Below are positions 8,299 to 16,497 of a stretch of DNA of 19,591 nucleotides, in pieces. How positions within the stretch are numbered: the first letter of the stretch is position 1; the number at the start of each line of letters is the position of its first letter. The notes under the pieces are model-generated. The model saw only the letters and a list, made by a program, of their open reading frames with translations. It searched no databases and was not told the DNA's origin. The position numbers and the translations under genes were made by a program. Source of the DNA: Bacteroidota bacterium (GTDB taxonomy: Bacteria > Bacteroidota > Bacteroidia > Bacteroidales > Dysgonomonadaceae); NCBI GenBank assembly GCA_023437305.1, contig JAEZGN010000027.1, positions 1 through 19,591 of the forward strand, given 5' to 3'.

Positions 8299-11226
8299 TT
8301 ATTTTATGAATAAATTAGATGCTGGTATATTCTCAAACTTCTCGGATGTTGGTTTTTTCCAACCCCAACTCAGGTGCTCTCCTTCGTAATCCTCAAAGTA
8401 TTGGAGCTTGTATGTGTGGTGGCCTTTTTTCAGGGCAATTCGGCCGGTGGCAGATATGGCTGCATGCGAACCATCGTTGTTAACTATCTTTATATTATCA
8501 ACATACAAGACACTGCCGTCGTCGGAGGTAGTCATGAATTCATAGACGCCATCTTCTGGTACAAAGATAATACCTGTGAATATAAATGCAAAATGATCTG
8601 CTTGTTTTGCTCCGTTTATTGACGGTTCGGCTATTATTCCTTTCTCAACGAGGGGTGCCTTCTGTATCTGGTCTACAGCACTGAAGTATCCTTCGTAATA
8701 ATGGAAGTTTGTACCATTTTCTTTGGCCAAGGCTGATACAGGGTTCTTGAATACGGCCTTTGTGGCTTGAATCGTAAATATACGGCTCGGGGTAAATCCA
8801 TCTTTGTACGCACGAGCTTTGATAGTTGTAGTTGCTGCTATTGCTATTGGCTCCGAATAGAGAGCCGATTCCTCGGTTGGCTCTTTTCCGTCGAGAGTGT
8901 AATAAATTTTCACATCTTTTGTCGCCGAATGCAAATCAACACTTGTATTGTCAATGAAGAGATCCAGATCCTTTGTTGTATATGGTATCGAAACAATCTT
9001 TCCTGTAGTCATCGAATGCGGATAGTCAGATTCTGCCATGCCTCTGGACTTGTTTGGGGTAGATGACAAGTTGAAATCGAGGACCCCTCCTTGCATCAGT
9101 TCTTGGTAGGTGATGTAATTAGCAGCTATCTCCTTTCCGTTGAGAGAAACCTTGTTGATATACACATTCTTTTCAGGGTGATTAGCCTTGATAGTCAATG
9201 TTTTTCCGTTTGCTAATTTTATTGTTGTTTTTTCAAACAGTGGGGTTGTCAACGAAAATTCATTTGACCCCGGGCATACAGGGTAGATACCCATACTGCT
9301 AAGGATATACCAGGCAGACATCTGCCCACAATCTTCGTTGCCACTTATTCCCTCGGGAGTCGGCTGATACATCTCGGATAGTATGCGGCGGGTCATAGCC
9401 TGGGTTTTCCACGGCTGACCAACATAATTGTATAGGTATGCCATATGATGGCTCGGCTCGTTGCCGTGCGCATATTGCCCTATAAGACCTGTGATATCCG
9501 ACATGTGTCCGTCAACTTTCGACTCCACCACAAAGAGGCTATCCAGCTGCGAGGTGAATTCTTCTTTCCCCCCGAAGAGCTGTATAAGACCATTTACATC
9601 ATGCGGTACAAAGAATCGATATTGCCATGCAGTAGCTTCTGTATATGCACGTCCCGGTTCAAAAGGATTGAAAGGGCTGTCCCAATTTCCGTCCATACGT
9701 TTACCTCTAAAGAATGTGGTATGTCCGTCAAATACATTGATGTATGATAGTGCTCTTTCCGTATATACTTTGTAATCATCCTCTTTCCCTAACTCTTTTG
9801 CCATTTGCGCAATACACCAATCGTCGTATGCATATTCGAGAAGACATGACACTGACTCTCGTTTTATGTTTGAAGGTATAAATCCGTATTTGATATAATA
9901 GTCAGAACCTTTTTTGTTTTTGTCGGACGAAACCTTCATGGCTTCATAAGCCTTAGCAATATCAAAACCTCTTATTCCTTTCATGTAAGCATCGGCTATT
10001 ACCGATACCGAGTGGTAGCCGATCATAGTGCCTGTTTCTCCGGCAGATAGCGGCCAGATAGGAAGCTCGCCCGAGGCATCATACATATCGAGGTAAGAGT
10101 TGATAATATTATTTACCAGTGTAGTATCTGTTAGTGTAATGAGAGGGTTCCATGCTCGGAATGTATCCCAAATAGAAAATGTAGAATAATATTTCTCTCC
10201 TTCGGGCAATATACCAACCTTCATATCATGGCGGCGAAACTGTCCGTTTACGTCGCTCATTATATTGGGTACTACTTTTGAGTGATATATGGCGGTATAG
10301 AAGTTTTTCAAATCATGTTCGCTTCCACCTTCTACAACTATTTCCGATAACGCTTCAGACCAAAGATTACGGGCTTGATTGTGTACTACATCAAAGTCGA
10401 AGTCTTCTACATCGTGGCTCAGGTTTTTTCGTGCATTCTCTTCACTTACAACCGAGAAAGCAACCTTGGCTATAATAGGTGTACCATCCGAAGAGCCAAA
10501 CTTGAGGACGGCTTGCTGATTATTCGTTTTAGGTTTGGCATCCTTGTCCAGAATGACACCATCGTTAACTAAGTCGAAAGATTGAATATCTTTTGAAAAC
10601 TGAGCAACGAAGAACACATACTGATTGGTGACCCATCCCTGAGTTCTTCTCATTCCCGACACTTCATTGTTTGCCGATTGCCTGATAACGAGCGAGTCGA
10701 TAACTTCTTCGGCCAACACATGTGCCATGTCTATTATTATGGCTTGGTTTTTATCTTTTTCGAAGGTGTATCGGTGTACACCTGTATATGTTGTAGCTGT
10801 CAGTTCAGCTTTAATGCCTTCTTCTTTGAAATCAACCGAATAATATCCGGGTGAGGCTTTTTCGTCTTGATGCGAAAAGGCAAGAGGCTCGAAAATATAA
10901 CCTTTCGATACCGGTTTTATGTCTTTGGTGGTAGGGTGGAAAAGCACGTCGCCCAGATCGGCACAGCCTGTTCCACTAAGGTGTGTGTGCGAAAATCCTA
11001 AAATAGAAGAATCGCTATAATGATAGCCCGAACATGCATCCCAGTCTCCTGTACGTGTGTCGGGGCTCAACTGTATTGCTCCATACGGAGTGGTAGCTCC
11101 GGGATATGTGTGCCCATGAAAACCTGTTCCGATAAATGGGTCTACATAGTCGATAGGGTTTTTAGGTAGATTTGTACAGCTAATTAAAAATCCAACAATA
11201 AGGGTTGATACGAGTATTTTCTTCAT
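8299..11226 (-). CDS. GH92 alpha-mannosidase lipoprotein with chitobiase-C-like and PA14 domains
   Basis: A calcium-dependent exo-alpha-mannosidase of 975 residues; GH92 enzymes usually remove alpha-1,2 (also 1,3, 1,4 or 1,6) mannose, and a member uncapping mannose-1-phospho-6-mannose is known. Lipobox FLISC gives lipidated Cys17. GH92 signatures in order: DPFIGTG with the HTYPGATTPYGAIQLSPDT block (about 28-60), FSIWDTFRAWNPL, LLEYAYDDW with Glu464, GNEPSHH with Glu590, and GNEDCGQMSAWY with Glu631 and Asp632, where the family's catalytic acid and base are found. Beyond the usual length of about 730-750 residues come a chitobiase/hexosaminidase C-terminal-like domain (about 736-827; YYTLDGKEPT, TTIKARAYKDG) and a PA14 domain (828-975; SDDGS 901-905, NDGSH 917-921) like the one on the phosphoesterase at 3824-5278. 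No acidic residues follow Cys17, suggesting a periplasm-facing anchor. It is the main glycosidase of the operon. Confidence 0.94.
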   Translation of the reverse strand: MKKILVSTLIVGFLISCTNLPKNPIDYVDPFIGTGFHGHTYPGATTPYGAIQLSPDTRTGDWDACSGYHYSDSSILGFSHTHLSGTGCADLGDVLFHPTTKDIKPVSKGYIFEPLAFSHQDEKASPGYYSVDFKEEGIKAELTATTYTGVHRYTFEKDKNQAIIIDMAHVLAEEVIDSLVIRQSANNEVSGMRRTQGWVTNQYVFFVAQFSKDIQSFDLVNDGVILDKDAKPKTNNQQAVLKFGSSDGTPIIAKVAFSVVSEENARKNLSHDVEDFDFDVVHNQARNLWSEALSEIVVEGGSEHDLKNFYTAIYHSKVVPNIMSDVNGQFRRHDMKVGILPEGEKYYSTFSIWDTFRAWNPLITLTDTTLVNNIINSYLDMYDASGELPIWPLSAGETGTMIGYHSVSVIADAYMKGIRGFDIAKAYEAMKVSSDKNKKGSDYYIKYGFIPSNIKRESVSCLLEYAYDDWCIAQMAKELGKEDDYKVYTERALSYINVFDGHTTFFRGKRMDGNWDSPFNPFEPGRAYTEATAWQYRFFVPHDVNGLIQLFGGKEEFTSQLDSLFVVESKVDGHMSDITGLIGQYAHGNEPSHHMAYLYNYVGQPWKTQAMTRRILSEMYQPTPEGISGNEDCGQMSAWYILSSMGIYPVCPGSNEFSLTTPLFEKTTIKLANGKTLTIKANHPEKNVYINKVSLNGKEIAANYITYQELMQGGVLDFNLSSTPNKSRGMAESDYPHSMTTGKIVSIPYTTKDLDLFIDNTSVDLHSATKDVKIYYTLDGKEPTEESALYSEPIAIAATTTIKARAYKDGFTPSRIFTIQATKAVFKNPVSALAKENGTNFHYYEGYFSAVDQIQKAPLVEKGIIAEPSINGAKQADHFAFIFTGIIFVPEDGVYEFMTTSDDGSVLYVDNIKIVNNDGSHAAISATGRIALKKGHHTYKLQYFEDYEGEHLSWGWKKPTSEKFENIPASNLFIK

Positions 11227-11260
11227 TAAGTCTTATATATTAATTACAATTGCCTCAATT

Positions 11261-11325
11261 TATCATTAAGAAGGAACTATCCAAAATGTATTTTCTACTT
11301 CTGCGACAGTTCCTTCACAATGACA
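11261..11325. repeat. Palindromic intergenic repeat in the susD-GH92 gap
   Basis: TATCATTAAGAAGGAACT (11261-11278) and AGTTCCTTCACAATGACA (11308-11325) are imperfect reverse complements: the inner eight bases AAGGAACT/AGTTCCTT match exactly and 14 or more of 18 pair overall, with a 29-base spacer. Read on the minus strand the right arm begins TTGTCATTGTGAAGGAA, which matches the left arm of the 5313-5386 element (TTGTCATTCTGAACGAA) at 15 of 17 bases. It occupies much of the 115-base gap between susD and GH92 and could lower downstream expression or protect the upstream mRNA. Confidence 0.75.
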
Positions 11326-11341
11326 ATATCAAATTTCTGTT

Positions 11342-12877
11342 TTATTTAAAGTTCGAATACCCATCATTCGGATTATTAACCAATAAATAATCAGTGTTTT
11401 CTATCTCACGTTGCGGGATCGGGAAGTGTGCATCTTTTGCCGGATCAAACTTTCTAGGACCTCTCGGATCGCTTGCAGTTGTTGCAGCAGCATATACTTC
11501 TTTTGCCAGTCCCCAACGAACAAGGTCGTAATGACGTTCGTCTTCATAAGCTAACTCACAACGGCGTTCTTTAACCAAATCATTGAATGTAGGAGCCGAT
11601 ATCGCTTTTGAATTGTCTCCGCCAAAAGCTCTTACTCTAACTTCGTTGAATGAAGCAGCAGCGGCAGCCACACCTTTAGTGCGATCGTTCGGACCTCCTC
11701 CGGCTAAGAATATTTCGGCTTCGGCATGGATAAGCAATACATCAGCATAGCGTAAGAGAGGCACATCTGCACCGGTTTCCCAGTTCCAGCCTGTAAGATC
11801 ATTGTATGCCGCAGAATATTTTGTTCCCATATATCCTGTACTCATGTCTTTGATGAGATCACTGGTAAGCGTTGTTTTTTTACCTAAGAAGAAAACATCA
11901 TCACCCGCACCTTTAAGCGTTACCAGACGGCGAAGGTCTCCATTTGAAGTCAAGTTTGGTTTTTCGAATGCATCGAACAAGCTTTTGGTAGGAGCAAAGT
12001 AATACCATCCTGTACCACCCGAAAGAGTTCCCGAAAGAAGGATAACAGACGTAACTGATCCTTGGTTTCTCACAGGCTTGTTAGTCAGATTGAAAAGTAC
12101 TTCTTCATGCTTTTCTCCGGCCGGAGAGAATAAGTGCGCATAACCGTTATTATTTGTCTTGTCTAAAGAATACTTGCCCGAGTTGATTACTTTTTCTGCG
12201 GCAGCTTTCGCTTCGTTATATTTACCCCAATGTGCATATACTTTTGCAAGAAGCCCGTAAGCAGCACCCAGTTGTGGGCGACCCTCAGCACCTTTGTCTC
12301 TGGTCCAAAGACTTTGTTTCTCGAAATGAGAAATGGCTGTTTTCAAATAACCTTCGATACGAGTGTATGTCTCGGTTTTTGTTTCGCGAGGCTTGTTTAT
12401 TTCCTGAGGTTTATTATAATCGTAGAATGGCAATCCTCCATATCTTTTTGCTAAATGGAAATAAGCAAAGGCACAAAGGAAATTAGCTTCACCAAGAATA
12501 ATATCTTTGTTTTTGTCAGACATTTCAATGTTAGGCGCATATTTCATTACGTCATTCGATCGTCTGATTACTTTATACATTATTTTCCAGTTCGAAAACT
12601 GTCCGCTTGATGCATTCGTTGTTGTTCTGAATTCGGTGAGGGCTTCATCGTCGCCTTTACTACGGTTGATTACCATATCGTCGCTGGCAGCACCTACCCA
12701 CCAGTGTCCGCGCCCGAAACCTTCTTCTTCATAAAAAGGGGCATAGGCAGCATCTAACCCTAATTGAGCATCGGCTTCTGTATTCCAAAAGTTTGAAAGC
12801 CCGTAAGGTTCCCTATCTAGATCACACGATGTGATAAAAATGAATGGGATGAATAGTAATAATTTATATAGTTTCAT
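11342..12877 (-). CDS. SusD/RagB-like surface glycan-binding lipoprotein
   Basis: A 511-residue outer-membrane lipoprotein that captures glycan and forms the lid of the SusC channel. Lipobox FITSC gives lipidated Cys18, and the acidic stretch directly after it (CDLDRE) fits surface export. The N-terminal region with NFWNTEADAQLGLDAAY, the tetratricopeptide-like helices (AFAYFHLAKRYGGLPFYD, YGLLAKVYAHWGKYNEAK), the PLLRYADVLLIHAEAE helix, the ERRCELAYEDERHYDLVRWG block and the C-terminal FPIPQREIENT with a final NDGYSNFK are all characteristic of RagB/SusD proteins of this length. It starts 12 bases after susC, the normal tandem order. No SusE/SusF-type binding lipoprotein follows; the next gene is GH92. 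The ligand cannot be read from the sequence; the neighbours suggest a mannose-containing, possibly phosphorylated, glycan. Confidence 0.95.
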   Translation of the reverse strand: MKLYKLLLFIPFIFITSCDLDREPYGLSNFWNTEADAQLGLDAAYAPFYEEEGFGRGHWWVGAASDDMVINRSKGDDEALTEFRTTTNASSGQFSNWKIMYKVIRRSNDVMKYAPNIEMSDKNKDIILGEANFLCAFAYFHLAKRYGGLPFYDYNKPQEINKPRETKTETYTRIEGYLKTAISHFEKQSLWTRDKGAEGRPQLGAAYGLLAKVYAHWGKYNEAKAAAEKVINSGKYSLDKTNNNGYAHLFSPAGEKHEEVLFNLTNKPVRNQGSVTSVILLSGTLSGGTGWYYFAPTKSLFDAFEKPNLTSNGDLRRLVTLKGAGDDVFFLGKKTTLTSDLIKDMSTGYMGTKYSAAYNDLTGWNWETGADVPLLRYADVLLIHAEAEIFLAGGGPNDRTKGVAAAAASFNEVRVRAFGGDNSKAISAPTFNDLVKERRCELAYEDERHYDLVRWGLAKEVYAAATTASDPRGPRKFDPAKDAHFPIPQREIENTDYLLVNNPNDGYSNFK

Positions 12878-12889
12878 GTTTTATTCGAT

Positions 12890-15800
12890 TTAAAAGTTAA
12901 TATTTACACCCATAATGAAAGTTCTAGGCTGAGGAAATTGTCCTCTATCTACACCTATTTCGGTAACTCCGTAACTATCCAATTCATTTGCATAAGTTTC
13001 ACCTAGTTCAGGGTCGAAGCCTTTATAGCCGGTGAATGTAAGCAGGTTCTGTACGGTAGCGTAAACTCTTAGTTTTTGGAATCCTAATTTTTTGATCGTG
13101 TTTCTGTTGAAAGTATAACCTAAGGTAAGTGTTTTTAGTCTCAGGTAATCACCTTTGTCAACATAGTAATCAGACATCCTGCGGTTGTTGTTGGTATCCT
13201 TGATTGTAACACGTGGGCCATTACCTCCGGGGTTGTTTGTAGGGTGATAACGATCTAGGATAGCAGCAAACTGATTGTAACGAGGATCAACGAACATACC
13301 TTCATATTTGATGGCGTTGAATATATCGTATCCGGCAACCCCTTGGAAGAAGAAGCTAAGATCGAAGCCTTTATATTCAAGGTCGGCTCCAAATCCATAA
13401 GTGAAATCAGGGAATCCGCTACCAATATTTGTTTGGTCGTTAGAATCTATTTTTCCATTACCATCCAAATCGAGGAATTTAAGGTCTCCAACTTTTGCGG
13501 CAGGTTGTATTTTTTCTCCTTTTTCGTTTACGTAAGTATCTATTTCTTCCTGAGATTTGAATACACCTCCATTTTTGTAACCATAGAAGTGTGCTATCGG
13601 TTCGCCCACTCTTGTTCTTGTGATGTTGGTGCCACGGTAAGAACTTGTAAACATGTTTCTGTTTCCTGTACCCATCGAAAGAACTTCATTTTTTACTTTG
13701 CTGAAATTTCCGTACGCACTTATATTAAAGTCTTTAACTTTAGTGTTGTATGATAAGTTCATGTCAAAACCACGGTTGCGCACTTCGGCAGCATTCACCA
13801 TCATTCCTCCGTCTACACCGGCTAATGAAGGTACAGGGATCTCTAGCAATACATCTGACGATTTTTTGATGAAATAGTCGAATCCGAAATCAAACTTATT
13901 GAGGAAGCTGATATCTAAACCTAAGTCTGTTTGAGTCGTTACTTCCCATTTCAGGTCAGGATTCGCTAATGTAGACTCATATCGTCCAAAGCCTGCAGTT
14001 TCTGTGCTGCCAAAAACAGTGTTGTATCCATCATTATCTGTTGTGTTGGCAATAAGTACTTTGGTAGGGTAATTGCTTCCCATATCCTGATTTCCTAATT
14101 TACCCCACGATGCTCTCAGCTTTAAGTTTTGAATTGCTTTTTCTTTCAGGGTTTCAAAGAAAGACTCTTCTGAAATACGCCATCCTCCCGAAACAGAAGG
14201 GAAGTATCCCCAACGATTTCCTTTTGCAAATTTAGAAGAACCGTCGGTACGGAAGTTTGCTGATAATAGGTATCTGTCTCCAAATGAATAGTCGAGTCGG
14301 GCGAAATAAGAATTCATAGCCCATTCTTCACGGCCACCTTGCATCCATGCTATATTAGTAGCAGCAGAAAGGTAACGTTGAGATTTATCTTCTGAGATAA
14401 AGCCTGTGCCACGTGCATTTGTATATTCAGAGTTGAATGCTTCGTAAGAAGTACCTCCCAAGAGCATCAGCTTGTTGAGTCCGATTACTTTGTCATACTT
14501 CAATGTAGTGGTTGTGATCCACTTTGTATCTTTCCATCCTCTTTCGGTAAGTTCGTTTGTATTGGACGCACGTCCGGCTTCAGGTACTCTGGTTACAAAC
14601 CATTTGTCACCCCAATCGGACCAATCATAACCTAAATCTGTTTTGATTGTGAAATCGTTCAAAAATTTGTACTCTGCATATACATTTCCAAATATACGGT
14701 CGCGAGTACGTGCACGATCCGATCTGTCTAATACAGCTACCGGGTTTCTGAGGTCGGCGCCTAATTCTCCACTTCCGCTATAGATGCCTTTGGCTTTGTT
14801 TTCGTAGACAGAAACAGAAGGATCGAATTGAAGTGCAGAAGCAATAGCTCCATTTGCTCCCATTTCCGGAACCAGCATTTGCTTTGAGTGTGTGATCATC
14901 AAGTTTTCTCCAACCTTGAAGTTTTTGAAAACTTCCAGTTCTGTATTGATGCGCAGTGTTGTACGGTTAAAACTTGAATTTTTTAGAAGTCCGTCTTGTT
15001 TAAGATGGGCTCCCATGATATTGTACTTGAATTTATCGGAACCTCCAGAGAGCGATAGGTCATAGTTAGCCTGATAAGCAGCACTTGAGAAAATCTCATC
15101 CTGCCAGTTTGTTCTGCTCACTTTTGCAAAATCAGATGTGTAATAATTAGGAGCCGTTTTGTCGTATCCGTCATATTTTATAGCATTGTCGTATGCTTCT
15201 AAATGAATCGTATTACGTTGTGCTGCATTCAGAACATCTATTTTTCGTTGAGGCATCGATACTCCATGATGGGTATTGAATGCAATGTTTACTTTATCGG
15301 ATTTGCCTCCCTTTTTAGTCTGAATAATGACAACACCGTTTGCTGCACGTGAACCGTAGATAGCCGCAGATGCAGCATCTTTCAATACGTCGATACGCTC
15401 TATGTCGCCCGGATTGATATCGTTCATATTATCAGCCGGCATGCCGTCGATTACATAAAGTGGTTCGTTGTTTCCAAATGTGCCCATTCCGCGGATACGG
15501 ATAGACGTTCCCGATCCCGGAGCTCCACTACTTTGCAGTACGGTAACACCCGACATACGACCTTGTAGTGCACTGTTGATACCGCTCACAGACATATCGT
15601 TCAGGCTCGACATTTTTACAGATGATACAGCTCCTGTCAGGTCGGCTTTTTTCTGTGTTGTATATCCCACAACAACAACTTCTTCCAAAGCCTGAGTATC
15701 TTCTTTCAGGATGATGTCTAAAGTGCTCTGATTCCCTATTTTTACTTCTTGAGGAACAAAACCAACATAGTTAAATGCCAGAACAGCTCCGATGGGAACA

Positions 15801-16276
15801 TTTATAGAATATTTTCCGTCAAGGTCGGTGATCGTTCCTGTAGTTGTACCTTTAACGGCGATGCTAACCCCCGGAAGCGTGAAGCCTTTTTCGTCTTTGA
15901 TGACCCCTGTAATTTCACGGCCTGTTTGTTTACTATCTTTTACTTCTTTTGTTCCGGCAACAGATAATATAATCTGATCATCTACTATGGTATAAGTGAT
16001 GTTCGAATCTTCGAATAGTGAATTTAGTATTTCATTTACCGGCCTGTCTTTTACATTTATCGATACAATCTTATCTGTGTTGATAAGCTTGTCGTTGTAC
16101 ATAAAGTGGTAAGAAGACGCTTTTTCTATTTCTTTTAGTACTGTGCGGATAGCTCCTGTTCTATTGATGGAAATGCTGTCTATCCGTTTCGACTGGACGG
16201 TGAAGGACATTAAAAATAGCCCTAAAAATAAGAGATATTTGCTTTTCCCTCCTACAATAAATTTTATTAATGTCAT
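12890..16276 (-). CDS. SusC/RagA-like TonB-dependent outer-membrane transporter with N-terminal STN signalling domain
   Basis: A 1128-residue outer-membrane importer driven by TonB, paired with the SusD-like lipoprotein. After a signal peptide (about 1-29) come an STN domain (36-108), a carboxypeptidase-regulatory-like domain (121-197; GVIKDEKGFTLPGVSIAVKG), a TonB-box-like segment (EEVVVVGY, 199-206) and a plug (about 205-322) with the SusC signatures GVTVLQSSGAPGSGTSIRIR and AASAAIYGSRAANGVVIIQT. The remainder is a 22-strand-type beta-barrel ending in Phe (GVNINF). The STN domain is present only in transporters that signal to FecR/FecI-type regulators, which are encoded directly upstream, so substrate binding should be reported to the sigma factor. 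A 221-base gap separates it from fecR, leaving room for its own sigma-dependent promoter. Length and domains are typical, with no sign of breakage. Confidence 0.97.
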   Translation of the reverse strand: MTLIKFIVGGKSKYLLFLGLFLMSFTVQSKRIDSISINRTGAIRTVLKEIEKASSYHFMYNDKLINTDKIVSINVKDRPVNEILNSLFEDSNITYTIVDDQIILSVAGTKEVKDSKQTGREITGVIKDEKGFTLPGVSIAVKGTTTGTITDLDGKYSINVPIGAVLAFNYVGFVPQEVKIGNQSTLDIILKEDTQALEEVVVVGYTTQKKADLTGAVSSVKMSSLNDMSVSGINSALQGRMSGVTVLQSSGAPGSGTSIRIRGMGTFGNNEPLYVIDGMPADNMNDINPGDIERIDVLKDAASAAIYGSRAANGVVIIQTKKGGKSDKVNIAFNTHHGVSMPQRKIDVLNAAQRNTIHLEAYDNAIKYDGYDKTAPNYYTSDFAKVSRTNWQDEIFSSAAYQANYDLSLSGGSDKFKYNIMGAHLKQDGLLKNSSFNRTTLRINTELEVFKNFKVGENLMITHSKQMLVPEMGANGAIASALQFDPSVSVYENKAKGIYSGSGELGADLRNPVAVLDRSDRARTRDRIFGNVYAEYKFLNDFTIKTDLGYDWSDWGDKWFVTRVPEAGRASNTNELTERGWKDTKWITTTTLKYDKVIGLNKLMLLGGTSYEAFNSEYTNARGTGFISEDKSQRYLSAATNIAWMQGGREEWAMNSYFARLDYSFGDRYLLSANFRTDGSSKFAKGNRWGYFPSVSGGWRISEESFFETLKEKAIQNLKLRASWGKLGNQDMGSNYPTKVLIANTTDNDGYNTVFGSTETAGFGRYESTLANPDLKWEVTTQTDLGLDISFLNKFDFGFDYFIKKSSDVLLEIPVPSLAGVDGGMMVNAAEVRNRGFDMNLSYNTKVKDFNISAYGNFSKVKNEVLSMGTGNRNMFTSSYRGTNITRTRVGEPIAHFYGYKNGGVFKSQEEIDTYVNEKGEKIQPAAKVGDLKFLDLDGNGKIDSNDQTNIGSGFPDFTYGFGADLEYKGFDLSFFFQGVAGYDIFNAIKYEGMFVDPRYNQFAAILDRYHPTNNPGGNGPRVTIKDTNNNRRMSDYYVDKGDYLRLKTLTLGYTFNRNTIKKLGFQKLRVYATVQNLLTFTGYKGFDPELGETYANELDSYGVTEIGVDRGQFPQPRTFIMGVNINF

Positions 16277-16497
16277 GGTATATTTTTTTTAAGGTTAATG
16301 TTGATAAATACAGGTTCGGATGGGGCAAAAAACTCCAGCCCCCTTAGAAGTAAGTGGTAATGTCTTTTCATAAATTTTCTTGTTTTAAAAAACATCATAC
16401 AAATGAGTATCCTTATTCTTAAGGAATCACTTCGACGATATTAAGTTTTAATTAAAAGGAATAACGCATTTTGTTCATACTGGTTTGATTTAGGTTT
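16277..16497 (-). promoter_or_regulatory. Upstream region of susC, candidate ECF-sigma-dependent promoter and leader
   Basis: This 221-base gap between fecR and susC contains no gene I can support. It has no TAnnTTTG box on the minus strand, unlike the regions before the sigma and GH63 genes, so a promoter read by the neighbouring ECF sigma factor is the natural expectation; I cannot pinpoint it. Visible structure: GGGGC (16322-16326) can pair with GCCCC (16338-16342) in the mRNA leader about 50 bases before the susC start, notable in AT-rich surroundings. The 12-base palindrome TTTTAATTAAAA lies at 16446-16457. Confidence 0.45.

Noticed and set aside
13343..13753. 136-codon plus-strand open frame opposite susC
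   Set aside because: Antisense to the conserved beta-barrel coding sequence, low-complexity translation, no upstream signals.
16446..16457. Perfect 12-base palindrome TTTTAATTAAAA
   Set aside because: Only A and T in an AT-rich gap; expected by chance often enough that I do not call it an operator.
16452..16478. Eight-codon mini-ORF (MNKMRYSF) on the minus strand in the susC leader
   Set aside because: Too short to distinguish from chance and not close to any attenuator-like structure I can define.
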